Origin: a gamma proteobacterium HIMB30
Lineage (GTDB): Bacteria > Pseudomonadota > Gammaproteobacteria > Pseudomonadales > Litorivicinaceae
Assembly (NCBI GenBank): GCA_000227525.2
Contig: AGIG01000010.1
Span: 1 to 48,655, forward strand
DNA length: 48,655 bases
Direction: 5' to 3'
The notes under the pieces are model-generated. The model did no database searches. It was not told where the DNA came from and saw nothing but the letters and a program-made list of their open reading frames with translations. The translations under genes were made by a program, and so were the position numbers. Numbering within the stretch: position 1 is the first letter of the stretch; the number at the start of each line of letters is the position of its first letter. This document shows, in pieces, positions 27,903 to 36,003 of the stretch.

Positions 27903-29440
27903 TCCAAATCCAGCGCCATTTGTCCAGAAGCGCTCTTTTTACCATAACGCGGACGAGACTGTCTCAGGCGGCTACCATGAGCTTTCAATACCCGCTGAGC
28001 TTCAGGCTTCAGATCGTGAGATTCAATCCACATTTTGAGCCGAGAACGCGCCTCTCGGGCGAGTTGCTGAGGATCACCGATCGGCTCTGGGTAATCTGCA
28101 CCAATCCGACATCCAACCTGATGTTGCAAGCTTAATGGCATTCGCCAAGGTTGATGGATCCATTCAGTCGGAACTTGGCTGAGTTCTGGGATCCAGCGCT
28201 TGATAAAGACACCATTTGGATCCTGATCTTCAGATTGTTTCACAGGCGAATACATGCGATTTGCATTGATCCCTGTTGTTCCTGATTGCATTTGAATCTG
28301 CGACCAATGAATACCCGCTTCAAAATCAGTAAACCATCGAGCCATCTGAGCCCCAGTTTTTCGCCAATCAATCCATAGATGATAGCTTGCGATCGACACC
28401 AGCATGGCTCGCATTCGAAAATTCAACCAGCCAGTAGCGGCTAAGCATCGCAGACAGGCATCGACGAACGGCCAGCCAAGAGATCCCTTCTGAAACCGCT
28501 CGAATCGCTCTGCTTCAAGATCAAGCGATGATGCTCTCAAACCGATAAAACCACGATGCAACTCTTCAAACTCGAGTCGTGATTCAGACTCCAACTTCTG
28601 GATAAAATGACAATGCCAATGCAGTCGCGACTGAAATGATTTCAAGCTCCGTAGTGCGCGGCTTCTCCCGGTTTCTTCTTTTAACTCATCTCGCCGTTCC
28701 AGCGTCTGTTGCCATGCTTCACGGAGACTGACCGTTCCAACAGAAAAATGTGCCGACAGGCGTGAACAAACCAACTCACCTGTCAAAGGACTCGACATGC
28801 CGCCTCGATATGTCTCACAGCGTTCATTCAGGAAACTCTTCAGGAGTTCGATCCCATGATCCCGACCACCTGCCTGTTGCGAAACAATCAGATCATCTTT
28901 GATTGAAACGTCTTCTAAAACTTCTGAAACAGACTTTAGAGGTTTGCCGACGCCGCTGAGCGCTTCAGGAGGCTCTGCTTGCGGATGATCCATGAGGGTA
29001 GCCCATTGAGCTGCCCAGCCTTGACGCTGTTGAAGACCTCGAATCACTCCATGTTGGCGGTATTGGCTCCATTTGACCCGATGCGCCTCACACCACCGTT
29101 TCACCCTCAAGTCACGCTGATAGGTCCAACCAGGGCCAGTCTCTTGATGTGACACCATGCGTTGAAACTGGAATCGTTGGTACAGGCGCTCCAATACCTC
29201 TTCAATAGTGCCGATTGCTGTCCATAAGGGCTGCCCCATTTGGCTTAATTGAAGGTCCAGAGACAGCAACGAATCCTTGAGGAACAACCATTGTCTCCCC
29301 GAGGTATAGTCATTGGTCCAATACTCGGGTTCGAACACATACAGTGGGATGATTGGACCTTCCTTGACAGCCGAAACCAGTGCTTCATGATCGGTGACCC
29401 GGAGATCGCGCTTAAACCAAACGACGATTGGTGCGGTCAT
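27899..29440 (-). CDS. cryptochrome/photolyase family protein, divergent FAD-binding type
   Basis: This 513-residue protein has an N-terminal photolyase alpha/beta domain (VVWFKRDLRVTDHEAL) and a C-terminal FAD-binding helical domain. Aligned by eye and from memory with E. coli PhrB, the WREF segment becomes WHCHF (W275, C277). The Asn near FAD N5 is replaced by H378, and the positions of W382 and W384 hold I382 and M384. It may therefore be a cryptochrome-like sensor or a photolyase of altered chemistry. The MQSGTTGIN and YSPVKQSEDQDP segments mark a separate subfamily. I chose ATG 29440 over TTG 29449 because it makes an ATGA overlap with the CRY-DASH gene. Confidence 0.85.
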   Translation of the reverse strand: MTAPIVVWFKRDLRVTDHEALVSAVKEGPIIPLYVFEPEYWTNDYTSGRQWLFLKDSLLSLDLQLSQMGQPLWTAIGTIEEVLERLYQRFQFQRMVSHQETGPGWTYQRDLRVKRWCEAHRVKWSQYRQHGVIRGLQQRQGWAAQWATLMDHPQAEPPEALSGVGKPLKSVSEVLEDVSIKDDLIVSQQAGGRDHGIELLKSFLNERCETYRGGMSSPLTGELVCSRLSAHFSVGTVSLREAWQQTLERRDELKEETGRSRALRSLKSFQSRLHWHCHFIQKLESESRLEFEELHRGFIGLRASSLDLEAERFERFQKGSLGWPFVDACLRCLAATGWLNFRMRAMLVSIASYHLWIDWRKTGAQMARWFTDFEAGIHWSQIQMQSGTTGINANRMYSPVKQSEDQDPNGVFIKRWIPELSQVPTEWIHQPWRMPLSLQHQVGCRIGADYPEPIGDPQQLAREARSRLKMWIESHDLKPEAQRVLKAHGSRLRQSRPRYGKKSASGQMALDLE

Positions 29441-30726
29441 GTCAGCCAACGTCTTCGATATGATTGATCAGAATCATAGCGATCGGCTTGGTCATTGAGA
29501 TTAAAAATTCGGCCACCCCGTGGATCGGGGCCGACCCCTGCAATATAAGCCCAGTTTCCCCAGTTACTCGCCACATCATAATCAATCAGCTGGCTCTCAA
29601 AATAAGCCGCTCCGAGTCTCCAATCGAGATTCAATTCGTAAATCAGGTGACTCGCGACCAGCTGCCTCGCACGATTACTCATCCAACCTGTCTCATTAAG
29701 CTCTCGCATTGCGGCATCGACGATGTCGCAGTTGGTATGACCGGTTTTCCATCCTGCGAACCGTGTACTGTTATGATCACCCGAGACGTCTTTGTCATTT
29801 GGGCCAGTGCGTCTGAATAAAGTCCAGTCGGATGCCCTGGCGTACCAACGAAAATATTCACGCCATAGCAGTTCAAAACGAAGCCAATATGTCGATTCGT
29901 TAGCACCCTCTCGCGCCTCATATGCCAGAGTGTCTGACCAAATTTTTCGCGCTGACAGACAACCATGGGCTAGCCATGCCGAGAGGTGACTTGACTGCAT
30001 CGGACCGCAAAATGCGTTTCGCGTCTGCTTGTAGTGCGATAACGCCTTCGCATCCAAGTACGTGTTCCAATGTCTTTGTGCCTGAGTTTCACCCCCATAA
30101 GTCTCAACCTCAGCCCGAGGGGAGAGCTGATTGTCAAAGGTTTCAATCCATTCGACAGGATCTGGCCATGGCTGCTCCATACAGGGTGTCAATTCATGCA
30201 TCTCAACCGGTGGATCCGGAGCCAATCCCGGTTTTTTCTCAACGATTTTTCGAAACTTTGAAAACGTGGCAGGGAGCTCATCAAGTTCAAAGGGCAACTG
30301 CTCGAACCGAAACAAATCATCCACATCATGCGTTACGACGGGATAACCCTCCGCTTCGATCCGCGCATTTTCCAAGCGTTCTTCGGTTGCAAGCGGCCGA
30401 TCACAAACCACTTTGATGACATTGACACTGGGGTTGATTCGATTGAGTGCGTAAACAGGCTCTTCTGCACTGACCCAAAGACCACTCCCGCGAGCGATCA
30501 AATCCGCCCTGAGGGCTTTCAGACTCTCAGAACGGAACCTCGCCCAGTGCGTACCAGTGCGTGGCATTCCGAATTGCTGATCAGCCCAACGCCTGGGTTC
30601 AAGACAAGCAAGTGGAATCACGAATGCATCGCGCTCATTTGCGATTTGAGTCGCCAAATTCAGTGCCGGATTATCAACAACTCGACAGCTATCGCGGACC
30701 AACCAGATCACAATGTCAGGCTTCAT
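29437..30726 (-). CDS. CRY-DASH type cryptochrome/photolyase
   Basis: This is a 429-residue photolyase-family protein. The N-terminal domain keeps the family pattern in degenerate form (IVIWLVRDSCRVVDNPAL). The C-terminal domain is well conserved, with LLWREYFRW, DYDVASNWGNWAYIAGVG and DPRGGRIFNLNDQA, the hallmarks of DASH cryptochromes, which repair CPD lesions in single-stranded DNA. The canonical YDPEGEY is replaced by YDSDQSY. It lies within the operon: its ATG overlaps the end of the DUF2256 gene by 11 bases and its stop overlaps the next photolyase-like gene by four. Confidence 0.88.
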   Translation of the reverse strand: MKPDIVIWLVRDSCRVVDNPALNLATQIANERDAFVIPLACLEPRRWADQQFGMPRTGTHWARFRSESLKALRADLIARGSGLWVSAEEPVYALNRINPSVNVIKVVCDRPLATEERLENARIEAEGYPVVTHDVDDLFRFEQLPFELDELPATFSKFRKIVEKKPGLAPDPPVEMHELTPCMEQPWPDPVEWIETFDNQLSPRAEVETYGGETQAQRHWNTYLDAKALSHYKQTRNAFCGPMQSSHLSAWLAHGCLSARKIWSDTLAYEAREGANESTYWLRFELLWREYFRWYARASDWTLFRRTGPNDKDVSGDHNSTRFAGWKTGHTNCDIVDAAMRELNETGWMSNRARQLVASHLIYELNLDWRLGAAYFESQLIDYDVASNWGNWAYIAGVGPDPRGGRIFNLNDQADRYDSDQSYRRRWLT

Positions 30727-30880
30727 TTGGAATTCCTGTTCGTCGACAGCGTTCGCTGCAATAGATCACCGAGTCCCAATCACGCTCCCATTTTTTTCGC
30801 CATACAAAGGGCCGTTCACACACCGGGCACGTTTTCACAGGTAAGTCGCTCTTCTTGATCGTTTTTCCGTGCCTCTTCAT
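30716..30880 (-). CDS. DUF2256 family small zinc-ribbon protein
   Basis: This is a 54-residue protein too short for usual gene-finding cut-offs. It starts at ATG 30880, overlapping the FeS photolyase stop by four bases (ATGA), and ends 11 bases inside the CRY-DASH gene. Two cysteine pairs, C18/C21 in TCPVC and C41/C45 in YCSERC, are separated by the DUF2256 core (RPFVWRKKWERDW), giving a likely one-zinc fold with many basic residues. DUF2256 genes are often next to or fused with photolyase genes. A nucleic-acid-binding or accessory role in repair is inferred; no function is established to my knowledge. Confidence 0.9.
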   Translation of the reverse strand: MKRHGKTIKKSDLPVKTCPVCERPFVWRKKWERDWDSVIYCSERCRRTGIPNEA

Positions 30881-32448
30881 ATCAGCTGTTGCTGTGGCAA
30901 CTCCACAGCATCACCTCCATGCGTCTCAATCCGATTCCGAAACGCCTCAGCCCGAGACAGAATGGCACTCATTTTTTTCTCACTGAAACGATCCAGATTT
31001 CTCAAAATCATTGCCATCCGCGGATTCGTTCTGAATCGATCACGATGACGATTCAAGAAATCCCAGTAGAGATAATTGAAAGGACAGGCGCCCTCGGTTT
31101 CGGTGTCCTTGACGTTGTAACGACATTCTTTGCAGTAATCACTCATCCGATCAATATACTTGCCACTCGAACAGTAGGGTTTCGACGCCATCACGCCACC
31201 ATCTGCAAACAGCGCCATTCCCAAAGTATTGGGTAGCTCCACCCATTCATAGGCATCCGCGTAGACAGACAAATACCAATCGCAGACTGCTTCAATCGAA
31301 CATCCTGCGATTAACGCAAAGTTCCCTGTCACCATCAGACGCTGAATATGGTGTGCGTATGCATTCTCACGCGTATTGCGAATCGCCTCAGACATACAAA
31401 CCATATCGGTCTTCGTTTCATCCCAATAAAATGCGGGTAACGGCCAGTCGGCATTGAGCGTGTTCCGCTCTTTATACTCAGGCATATAAGCCCAATACAG
31501 ACCGCGAACATATTCTCTCCAGCCAATGATCTGTCGAACAAAACCCTCAACTGCATTAATCGGCGCATGCCCTTGGTGGTACGCATCTTCTGCTGCTTGG
31601 CAGACCTCCATTGGGCTCAACAAACCCAGATTGAGACTGGTCGATACCAGGCTATGAAATAAAGTGTCCTTCCCTCGAACCATGGCATCTTGAAAATCAC
31701 CAAATGACGGAAGACGCTCGTTGATGAAATGATCAAGTATCTGAAGCGCTTGCTCGCGATTGACAGGCCACGCCAATCGCTCTGACTGCAAGTCACCAAA
31801 GTGGTTCGCAAAGCGCGTATTGACCAGCTCAACCACCTCTTTTGTAATCGCATCCAATGGCCACGACGGAGGATTCGGCGTTGCTCTCTGATCCAGTGCC
31901 TTTCGATTATCGTGGTCGAAATTCCACTGCCCGCCAACTGGCTCTTTACCCTCCATCAAAAGACCAGTCGATTGACGAATCTTGCGGTAAAAGTGCTCCA
32001 TTCGAGGCTGTTTACGCCCCTCCAGAAACGCTTCAAAGGCATCGTGAGAACACAAGAATCGGTCATCAGCAATGATTTCAAACGGTACCGTCATCTGCCC
32101 TTGTAGCGTTTCGAACTGATGTTTCAAACGCCACTCTCCAGGCTCAGTCACGCACCAAGCGTCGAATTGGAAACGTTCCTGCGCTCTCTGCACTTCTGAA
32201 TCGAGTTTTTGCGTGTTCTCAGGATCATCAAGCTTGACGTAGATCACTTGCCGCCCAGAGGCTGTCAATGCGTCCGCGAAATGGCGCATTGCACTGAACA
32301 CCAATGCAATTTTTTGCTTGTGATGCTTGACATATGACGCCTCCGACCAAACCTCTGCCATAAGAACGACGTCTTCAGGCTCAAGAAGATTCAGTGATGA
32401 CAGGCTGTCCGATAACTGGTCCCCAAGGATGAGGCAACAACGGGCCAA
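30877..32448 (-). CDS. FeS-BCP type bacterial cryptochrome/(6-4) photolyase
   Basis: This 523-residue protein matches the iron-sulfur bacterial cryptochrome/photolyase group, whose Agrobacterium member PhrB repairs (6-4) photoproducts. Four cysteines stand at C351, C439, C442 and C455, one residue off the PhrB 4Fe-4S ligands C350, C438, C441 and C454 as I remember them. The N-terminal ILGDQLS and the YADAYEWVELPNTLGMALFADGG segment are typical. Translation starts at TTG 32448, with AGGAG seven bases upstream. It is the first gene of a five-gene operon. The divergent peroxidase gene starts only 33 bases away, so their promoters must overlap. Confidence 0.92.
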   Translation of the reverse strand: MARCCLILGDQLSDSLSSLNLLEPEDVVLMAEVWSEASYVKHHKQKIALVFSAMRHFADALTASGRQVIYVKLDDPENTQKLDSEVQRAQERFQFDAWCVTEPGEWRLKHQFETLQGQMTVPFEIIADDRFLCSHDAFEAFLEGRKQPRMEHFYRKIRQSTGLLMEGKEPVGGQWNFDHDNRKALDQRATPNPPSWPLDAITKEVVELVNTRFANHFGDLQSERLAWPVNREQALQILDHFINERLPSFGDFQDAMVRGKDTLFHSLVSTSLNLGLLSPMEVCQAAEDAYHQGHAPINAVEGFVRQIIGWREYVRGLYWAYMPEYKERNTLNADWPLPAFYWDETKTDMVCMSEAIRNTRENAYAHHIQRLMVTGNFALIAGCSIEAVCDWYLSVYADAYEWVELPNTLGMALFADGGVMASKPYCSSGKYIDRMSDYCKECRYNVKDTETEGACPFNYLYWDFLNRHRDRFRTNPRMAMILRNLDRFSEKKMSAILSRAEAFRNRIETHGGDAVELPQQQLI

Positions 32449-32470
32449 AGATGCACTCCTATAACAACGA

Positions 32471-32481
32471 GGATGACATCC
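32471..32481. promoter_or_regulatory. short palindrome between divergent genes
   Basis: GGATG-A-CATCC is a perfect inverted repeat with a one-base centre. It lies in the 33-base space between the FeS photolyase start and the peroxidase start, just before the latter's ATG. It could be an operator acting on both genes, or simply part of the ribosome-binding region (GAGG at 32469-32472). Confidence 0.25.
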
Positions 32482-33036
32482 ATGAACCTCAGAAAATTTT
32501 TTGTTCCATGTTTAACAGTGGTGATCGGTATGACAACTTTAAAGGCAAATGCAAGCTGCGCGCCCCTTCTTGATCATTCGGTACGGCAACTAGCCGGTGA
32601 TCAAGTCGATCGATTATGCGAAGTCTATCAGGGCCAAGTCGTCATGATCGTCAATACCGCATCGAAATGCGGGTTTACCCCACAATTTGATGGTCTCGAG
32701 GCGCTTTATAAAAAGTACAAGGATCAGGGGTTCGCGGTTCTTGGCTTCCCATCCAAAGATTTTGGAAACCAAGAATACGGGACTGAGGAAGAAGCCGCAG
32801 AATTCTGTCGACTCACCTACGGGGTTCAGTTCCCGATGTATGCAACAACGCATGCCAAAAAAGGCAAAGCAGATGCCCTGTTTAAAGGACTTGCCGAGGC
32901 CGCCGACGGCGACTACCCCTCTTGGAATTTCCATAAATACATTATTGATCGGGACGGTCAGCTCGTCGGTAGTTTTGGAGCGTTCACAGGTCCATCGTCA
33001 CGCCGCATTGCACGCGTCATCGAAGACGTATTGTGA
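32482..33036 (+). CDS. secreted glutathione peroxidase-like thiol peroxidase
   Basis: This 184-residue GPx-family protein has an N-terminal signal peptide of about 25 residues, so it should act in the periplasm. The peroxidatic cysteine is C63 in NTASKCGFT. C109 in EFCRLTYGVQFP sits where Cys-type GPx enzymes have their resolving cysteine, which suggests a thioredoxin-like reductant. W148 and N149 of the tetrad are present, but the usual catalytic Gln is replaced by D93 in FPSKDFGNQE. ATG at 32482 fits GAGG at 32469-32472 better than the ATG at 32473. It is divergent from the photolyase operon and convergent with folX, with four bases between the stops. Confidence 0.9.
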   Translation: MNLRKFFVPCLTVVIGMTTLKANASCAPLLDHSVRQLAGDQVDRLCEVYQGQVVMIVNTASKCGFTPQFDGLEALYKKYKDQGFAVLGFPSKDFGNQEYGTEEEAAEFCRLTYGVQFPMYATTHAKKGKADALFKGLAEAADGDYPSWNFHKYIIDRDGQLVGSFGAFTGPSSRRIARVIEDVL

Positions 33037-33040
33037 GGAA

Positions 33041-33445
33041 TTAATGCGGGTGTGCTGCGCCCGCATACCCCTCTCGGCGAGCAGACAAGGCGATCGACAC
33101 CGAATCTGAAAACCGTAACGCATGTGGTTTATCAATCACTACGTCAGCCCACATAACCTGTGGGTGTTCCATCACAAGCGACAGAACCTCATCCGTCATC
33201 CGCTCGAGTAGAAGAAAACGATTCGATTCGACATGCTTGATCACTTTTTTCGTGATCGTTCGATAATTCAGTGCCTCATCAATAACATTAAACGAGACCG
33301 CCTTTTCTGCGTGATAATGGATCCGGATGTTGATGACCACATCCTGTTGGTTTTTTTTCTCATCATCATTGATGCCAATATAAGTACGGAGCCTCAAATC
33401 CTGAATATGGATTTTCGCTATCTGGTCTCTTTGAAAGTCTGTCAT
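33041..33445 (-). CDS. folX: dihydroneopterin triphosphate 2'-epimerase
   Basis: This 134-residue protein is FolX-like rather than the related aldolase FolB. The segments RLRTYIGINDDEK, ALNYRTITKKV and IDKPHALRFSDSVS closely follow E. coli FolX (about 120 residues). FolX epimerises dihydroneopterin triphosphate to the monapterin form. The ATG at 33445 shares a base with the folE stop (TGATG), so the two are coupled. A FolE-FolX pair points to tetrahydromonapterin synthesis, a cofactor for phenylalanine hydroxylase in some gammaproteobacteria. FolM is not visible in the window. Confidence 0.87.
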   Translation of the reverse strand: MTDFQRDQIAKIHIQDLRLRTYIGINDDEKKNQQDVVINIRIHYHAEKAVSFNVIDEALNYRTITKKVIKHVESNRFLLLERMTDEVLSLVMEHPQVMWADVVIDKPHALRFSDSVSIALSARREGYAGAAHPH

Positions 33446-34002
33446 CAACTCTTCCCAATCAATCGAAAGAACTCACTGCGTGTCGCCTGATGCTCCCTAA
33501 AATCGCCAAGCATGACTGATGATGCCATCGTGGAATTCTGTTTCTCGACGCCCCGCATCATCATGCAGAAATGTCGTGCTTCAACGACCACAGCGACCCC
33601 TCGAGCCCCGGTGACGTCCTGAACCGCAAGCGCAATCTCCCGTGTGAGATTTTCTTGGATTTGCAGACGTCTCGCGTACATATCCGTAATGCGTGCAAAC
33701 TTCGACAGGCCCAGTACTTTGCCGTTTGGCAAATAGCCAATATGACAGCGGCCGGTGAAGGGCAGCATATGGTGCTCGCACATGGAATAGAGTTCGATAT
33801 CGCGGACAACAACCATTTCGTCATTTTCCGATTCGAACACAGCACCGTTGACCAGAGTTTCGAGATCTTGGCGATAACCTGAGGTCAGAAACTCGAGTGC
33901 TTTAGCAGCACGCTTCGGTGTATCCAGAAGGCCTTCCCGTTCGGGATTCTCGCCAATGGCAGTAATCGCGTTCCGGTAGGATTCAGACAATGAATCAATC
34001 AT
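33445..34002 (-). CDS. folE: GTP cyclohydrolase I (type IA)
   Basis: This 185-residue enzyme converts GTP to 7,8-dihydroneopterin triphosphate, the first step of pterin and folate synthesis. Zinc ligands C75, H78 and C146 are visible in [11 protein letters not shown] and [11 protein letters not shown], and the core [10 protein letters not shown] is conserved. I chose ATG at 34002 because GGAG lies five bases upstream; the open frame extends seven codons further. It is directly coupled to folX, so its product is probably shared between the folate and monapterin branches. It is divergent from the flippase-like gene, with 95 bases between them. Confidence 0.96.
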   Translation of the reverse strand: MIDSLSESYRNAITAIGENPEREGLLDTPKRAAKALEFLTSGYRQDLETLVNGAVFESENDEMVVVRDIELYSMCEHHMLPFTGRCHIGYLPNGKVLGLSKFARITDMYARRLQIQENLTREIALAVQDVTGARGVAVVVEARHFCMMMRGVEKQNSTMASSVMLGDFREHQATRSEFFRLIGKS

Positions 34003-34097
34003 AGGGTCTCCAATTGTTAGCATGGCCGGTCAGCATTTCGTGGGATAACAAGGTACTATCGCAGAGTCACAAACCAATCGACCGATGCCCTATACCT

Positions 34098-35024
34098 ATG
34101 GCCCCTTTGAAAGAAAACAACAAATTTCGAGCATTCCAATTGAAATTGTTGCTCGCGATCGGATTACTCGTCGCAACGGTGTCGATTGCCGCAAGTCTGC
34201 TGGATCTCACGGCCGTCGTGACTGCGTTTGGTTCACTATCAGCCCATACGATTCTTGTAATTTTATTACTCGGATCCGTCAGTTGGCTTTTGCGGGGGCT
34301 CCGGACGTGGCTACTGTTCGAAAAAGTTCCATTGTTAGAAGCCCTTGGTATGAGCTTTGTTCACAATACAGCCAATAACCTTGCACCAATGCGATTAGGA
34401 GAACTCGCTCTACCAATACTTGCCCGATGGCTTGGGAAAGTTGAATTTTCCGTTGGCTTAACAAGCCTTTTATGGATACGGCTACTCGACTTCATCAGTC
34501 TTGTCGGTATCAGTTTCTGCATTCTTTTGCTTCCAAGCGCCGGCAATGTCATGCTGGCGCTCCTCGCCGCTCTCATTTTTCTGACACCGTTACTGATCGC
34601 TGTGGTGGTGCCAAAAACGCAAGGCTTACGATTACCGAAGATATTGGAGCAAGCCCGAAGTCAACTCATCTTTGAGTCGCAGAATGGTCAACGCTTGCAC
34701 CGAATGTGGAGACTGACGATTCTTGCTTGGCTCGCGAAAATCCTTGGAATGGCGATCCTGCTTGCGACACTCTCCGGTATCGCGATCACTGATGTCATCT
34801 CAACGATTCTTGGCGCAGAGCTCTCGTCGATTCTACCCATCCACGGGCTTGCCGGGGCTGGAAGCTATGAGGCCGGAGGGATCATTGGCTCAACGCTAGT
34901 GGATCTATCTCCGATACTCGCGCTTGAGATGACGATTCAACTGCACATTTACGTACTGAGTCTCACCGCTGTCTTCGGTATACTCGGTGTTTTATTGCTA
35001 TTGAAACGGACTTTACATGGCTGA
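34098..35024 (+). CDS. lysylphosphatidylglycerol synthase TM-region/UPF0104 family flippase-like membrane protein
   Basis: This 308-residue integral membrane protein has about eight helices and resembles the AglD/LPG-synthase transmembrane family (often DUF2029 or UPF0104 in databases). The segment SFVHNTANNLAPMRLGEL and the late LPIHGLAGAGSYEAGG region are characteristic. Such proteins may flip polyprenyl- or lipid-linked intermediates. ATG at 34098 is taken because the upstream residues are not hydrophobic. It overlaps the GT2 gene by eight bases and starts a three-gene envelope operon, so a role in moving a lipid-linked sugar is plausible but unproved. Confidence 0.8.
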   Translation: MAPLKENNKFRAFQLKLLLAIGLLVATVSIAASLLDLTAVVTAFGSLSAHTILVILLLGSVSWLLRGLRTWLLFEKVPLLEALGMSFVHNTANNLAPMRLGELALPILARWLGKVEFSVGLTSLLWIRLLDFISLVGISFCILLLPSAGNVMLALLAALIFLTPLLIAVVVPKTQGLRLPKILEQARSQLIFESQNGQRLHRMWRLTILAWLAKILGMAILLATLSGIAITDVISTILGAELSSILPIHGLAGAGSYEAGGIIGSTLVDLSPILALEMTIQLHIYVLSLTAVFGILGVLLLLKRTLHG

Positions 35025-36003
35025 CACCCTGCCCCGTCTGTCAGTTGTCATTCCACTTTACAAGGAAGAAGACAACGTCGAACGCTTGATTGATGAACTG
35101 CATTCAGCACTTGAGCCCTATCCAGGTGAATTTGAATTTGTCCTCGTCGACGATGGCAGCACTGATCGCACGCGGGAACTGTTGTTGGAAGCAAGGGCAA
35201 ACCGTGGAGATCACATCATGGTGATTTCACATCGACGGAATCTCGGTCAAACCCAAGCCATGCAAACCGGACTCCAGGCAGCCCGTGGTGATGTGATTGC
35301 TTTTATGGACGGTGACTTGCAAAACGATCCAGCTGATATTCCGGCGATGGTTGAAAAACTTGAAACTGATCATCTCGACCTGCTGTGTGGCTGGAGGAAA
35401 AACCGTCAGGACACCCTGGATCGTACGCTACCGTCTCGCATGGCGAATTGGCTGATTGGTTGCGTCTCAGGTGTTGCTCTGCACGATTATGGTTGTAGCT
35501 TGAAGGTTGGACGCCGAGATGTGCTTGATGGCCTTGATCTTCGAGGTGAAATGCATCGATTCATCCCTTTGTGGGTCGCTAACCTCACTCACCCGAGCCG
35601 GATCGCAGAAATCCCTGTCAACCATCGGGCTCGAACAGCCGGAACATCAAAATACGGGATTTCAAGGACTCCTCGAGTGATTCTAGATCTCCTGGCCGCC
35701 TGGTTTTTTTTGCGATTTAGAGAGCGTCCAGGGCACTTCTTCGGTGTTGCCGGACTGATTACTGGGGGGCTCGGAGGGCTCGCGCTCACCTATCTTTTCA
35801 TCTTAAAGCTTGTCGGCGTAGATATCGGAAATCGCCCTCTACTGATCACTGGCGTGTTACTCGCACTCGTCGGGCTTCAGTTGATTACCACGGGATTAAT
35901 CGCCGAGATGCTGACGCGTCTACGCACTCGATCGCAGCCACCATTGACCAAGCAAACCGAGGCATCAAGCTGGTCGCAAGGGTCCGATGATCGCCCTGCA
36001 TAA
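35017..36003 (+). CDS. GT2 polyprenyl-phosphate glycosyltransferase (DPM1/ArnC-like)
   Basis: This is a 328-residue glycosyltransferase family 2 protein. The N-terminal catalytic domain shows SVVIPLYKEEDNV, the VLVDDGSTDRT nucleotide-binding segment and the acidic MDGDLQNDP metal-binding motif. Two C-terminal membrane helices (about 245-300) resemble ArnC and GtrB, which load sugars onto undecaprenyl phosphate. It overlaps its neighbours by 8 and 17 bases, so all three genes of the operon are coupled. The sugar is unknown. It probably supplies the lipid-linked donor for the following ArnT-like enzyme. Confidence 0.9.
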   Translation: MADTLPRLSVVIPLYKEEDNVERLIDELHSALEPYPGEFEFVLVDDGSTDRTRELLLEARANRGDHIMVISHRRNLGQTQAMQTGLQAARGDVIAFMDGDLQNDPADIPAMVEKLETDHLDLLCGWRKNRQDTLDRTLPSRMANWLIGCVSGVALHDYGCSLKVGRRDVLDGLDLRGEMHRFIPLWVANLTHPSRIAEIPVNHRARTAGTSKYGISRTPRVILDLLAAWFFLRFRERPGHFFGVAGLITGGLGGLALTYLFILKLVGVDIGNRPLLITGVLLALVGLQLITTGLIAEMLTRLRTRSQPPLTKQTEASSWSQGSDDRPA

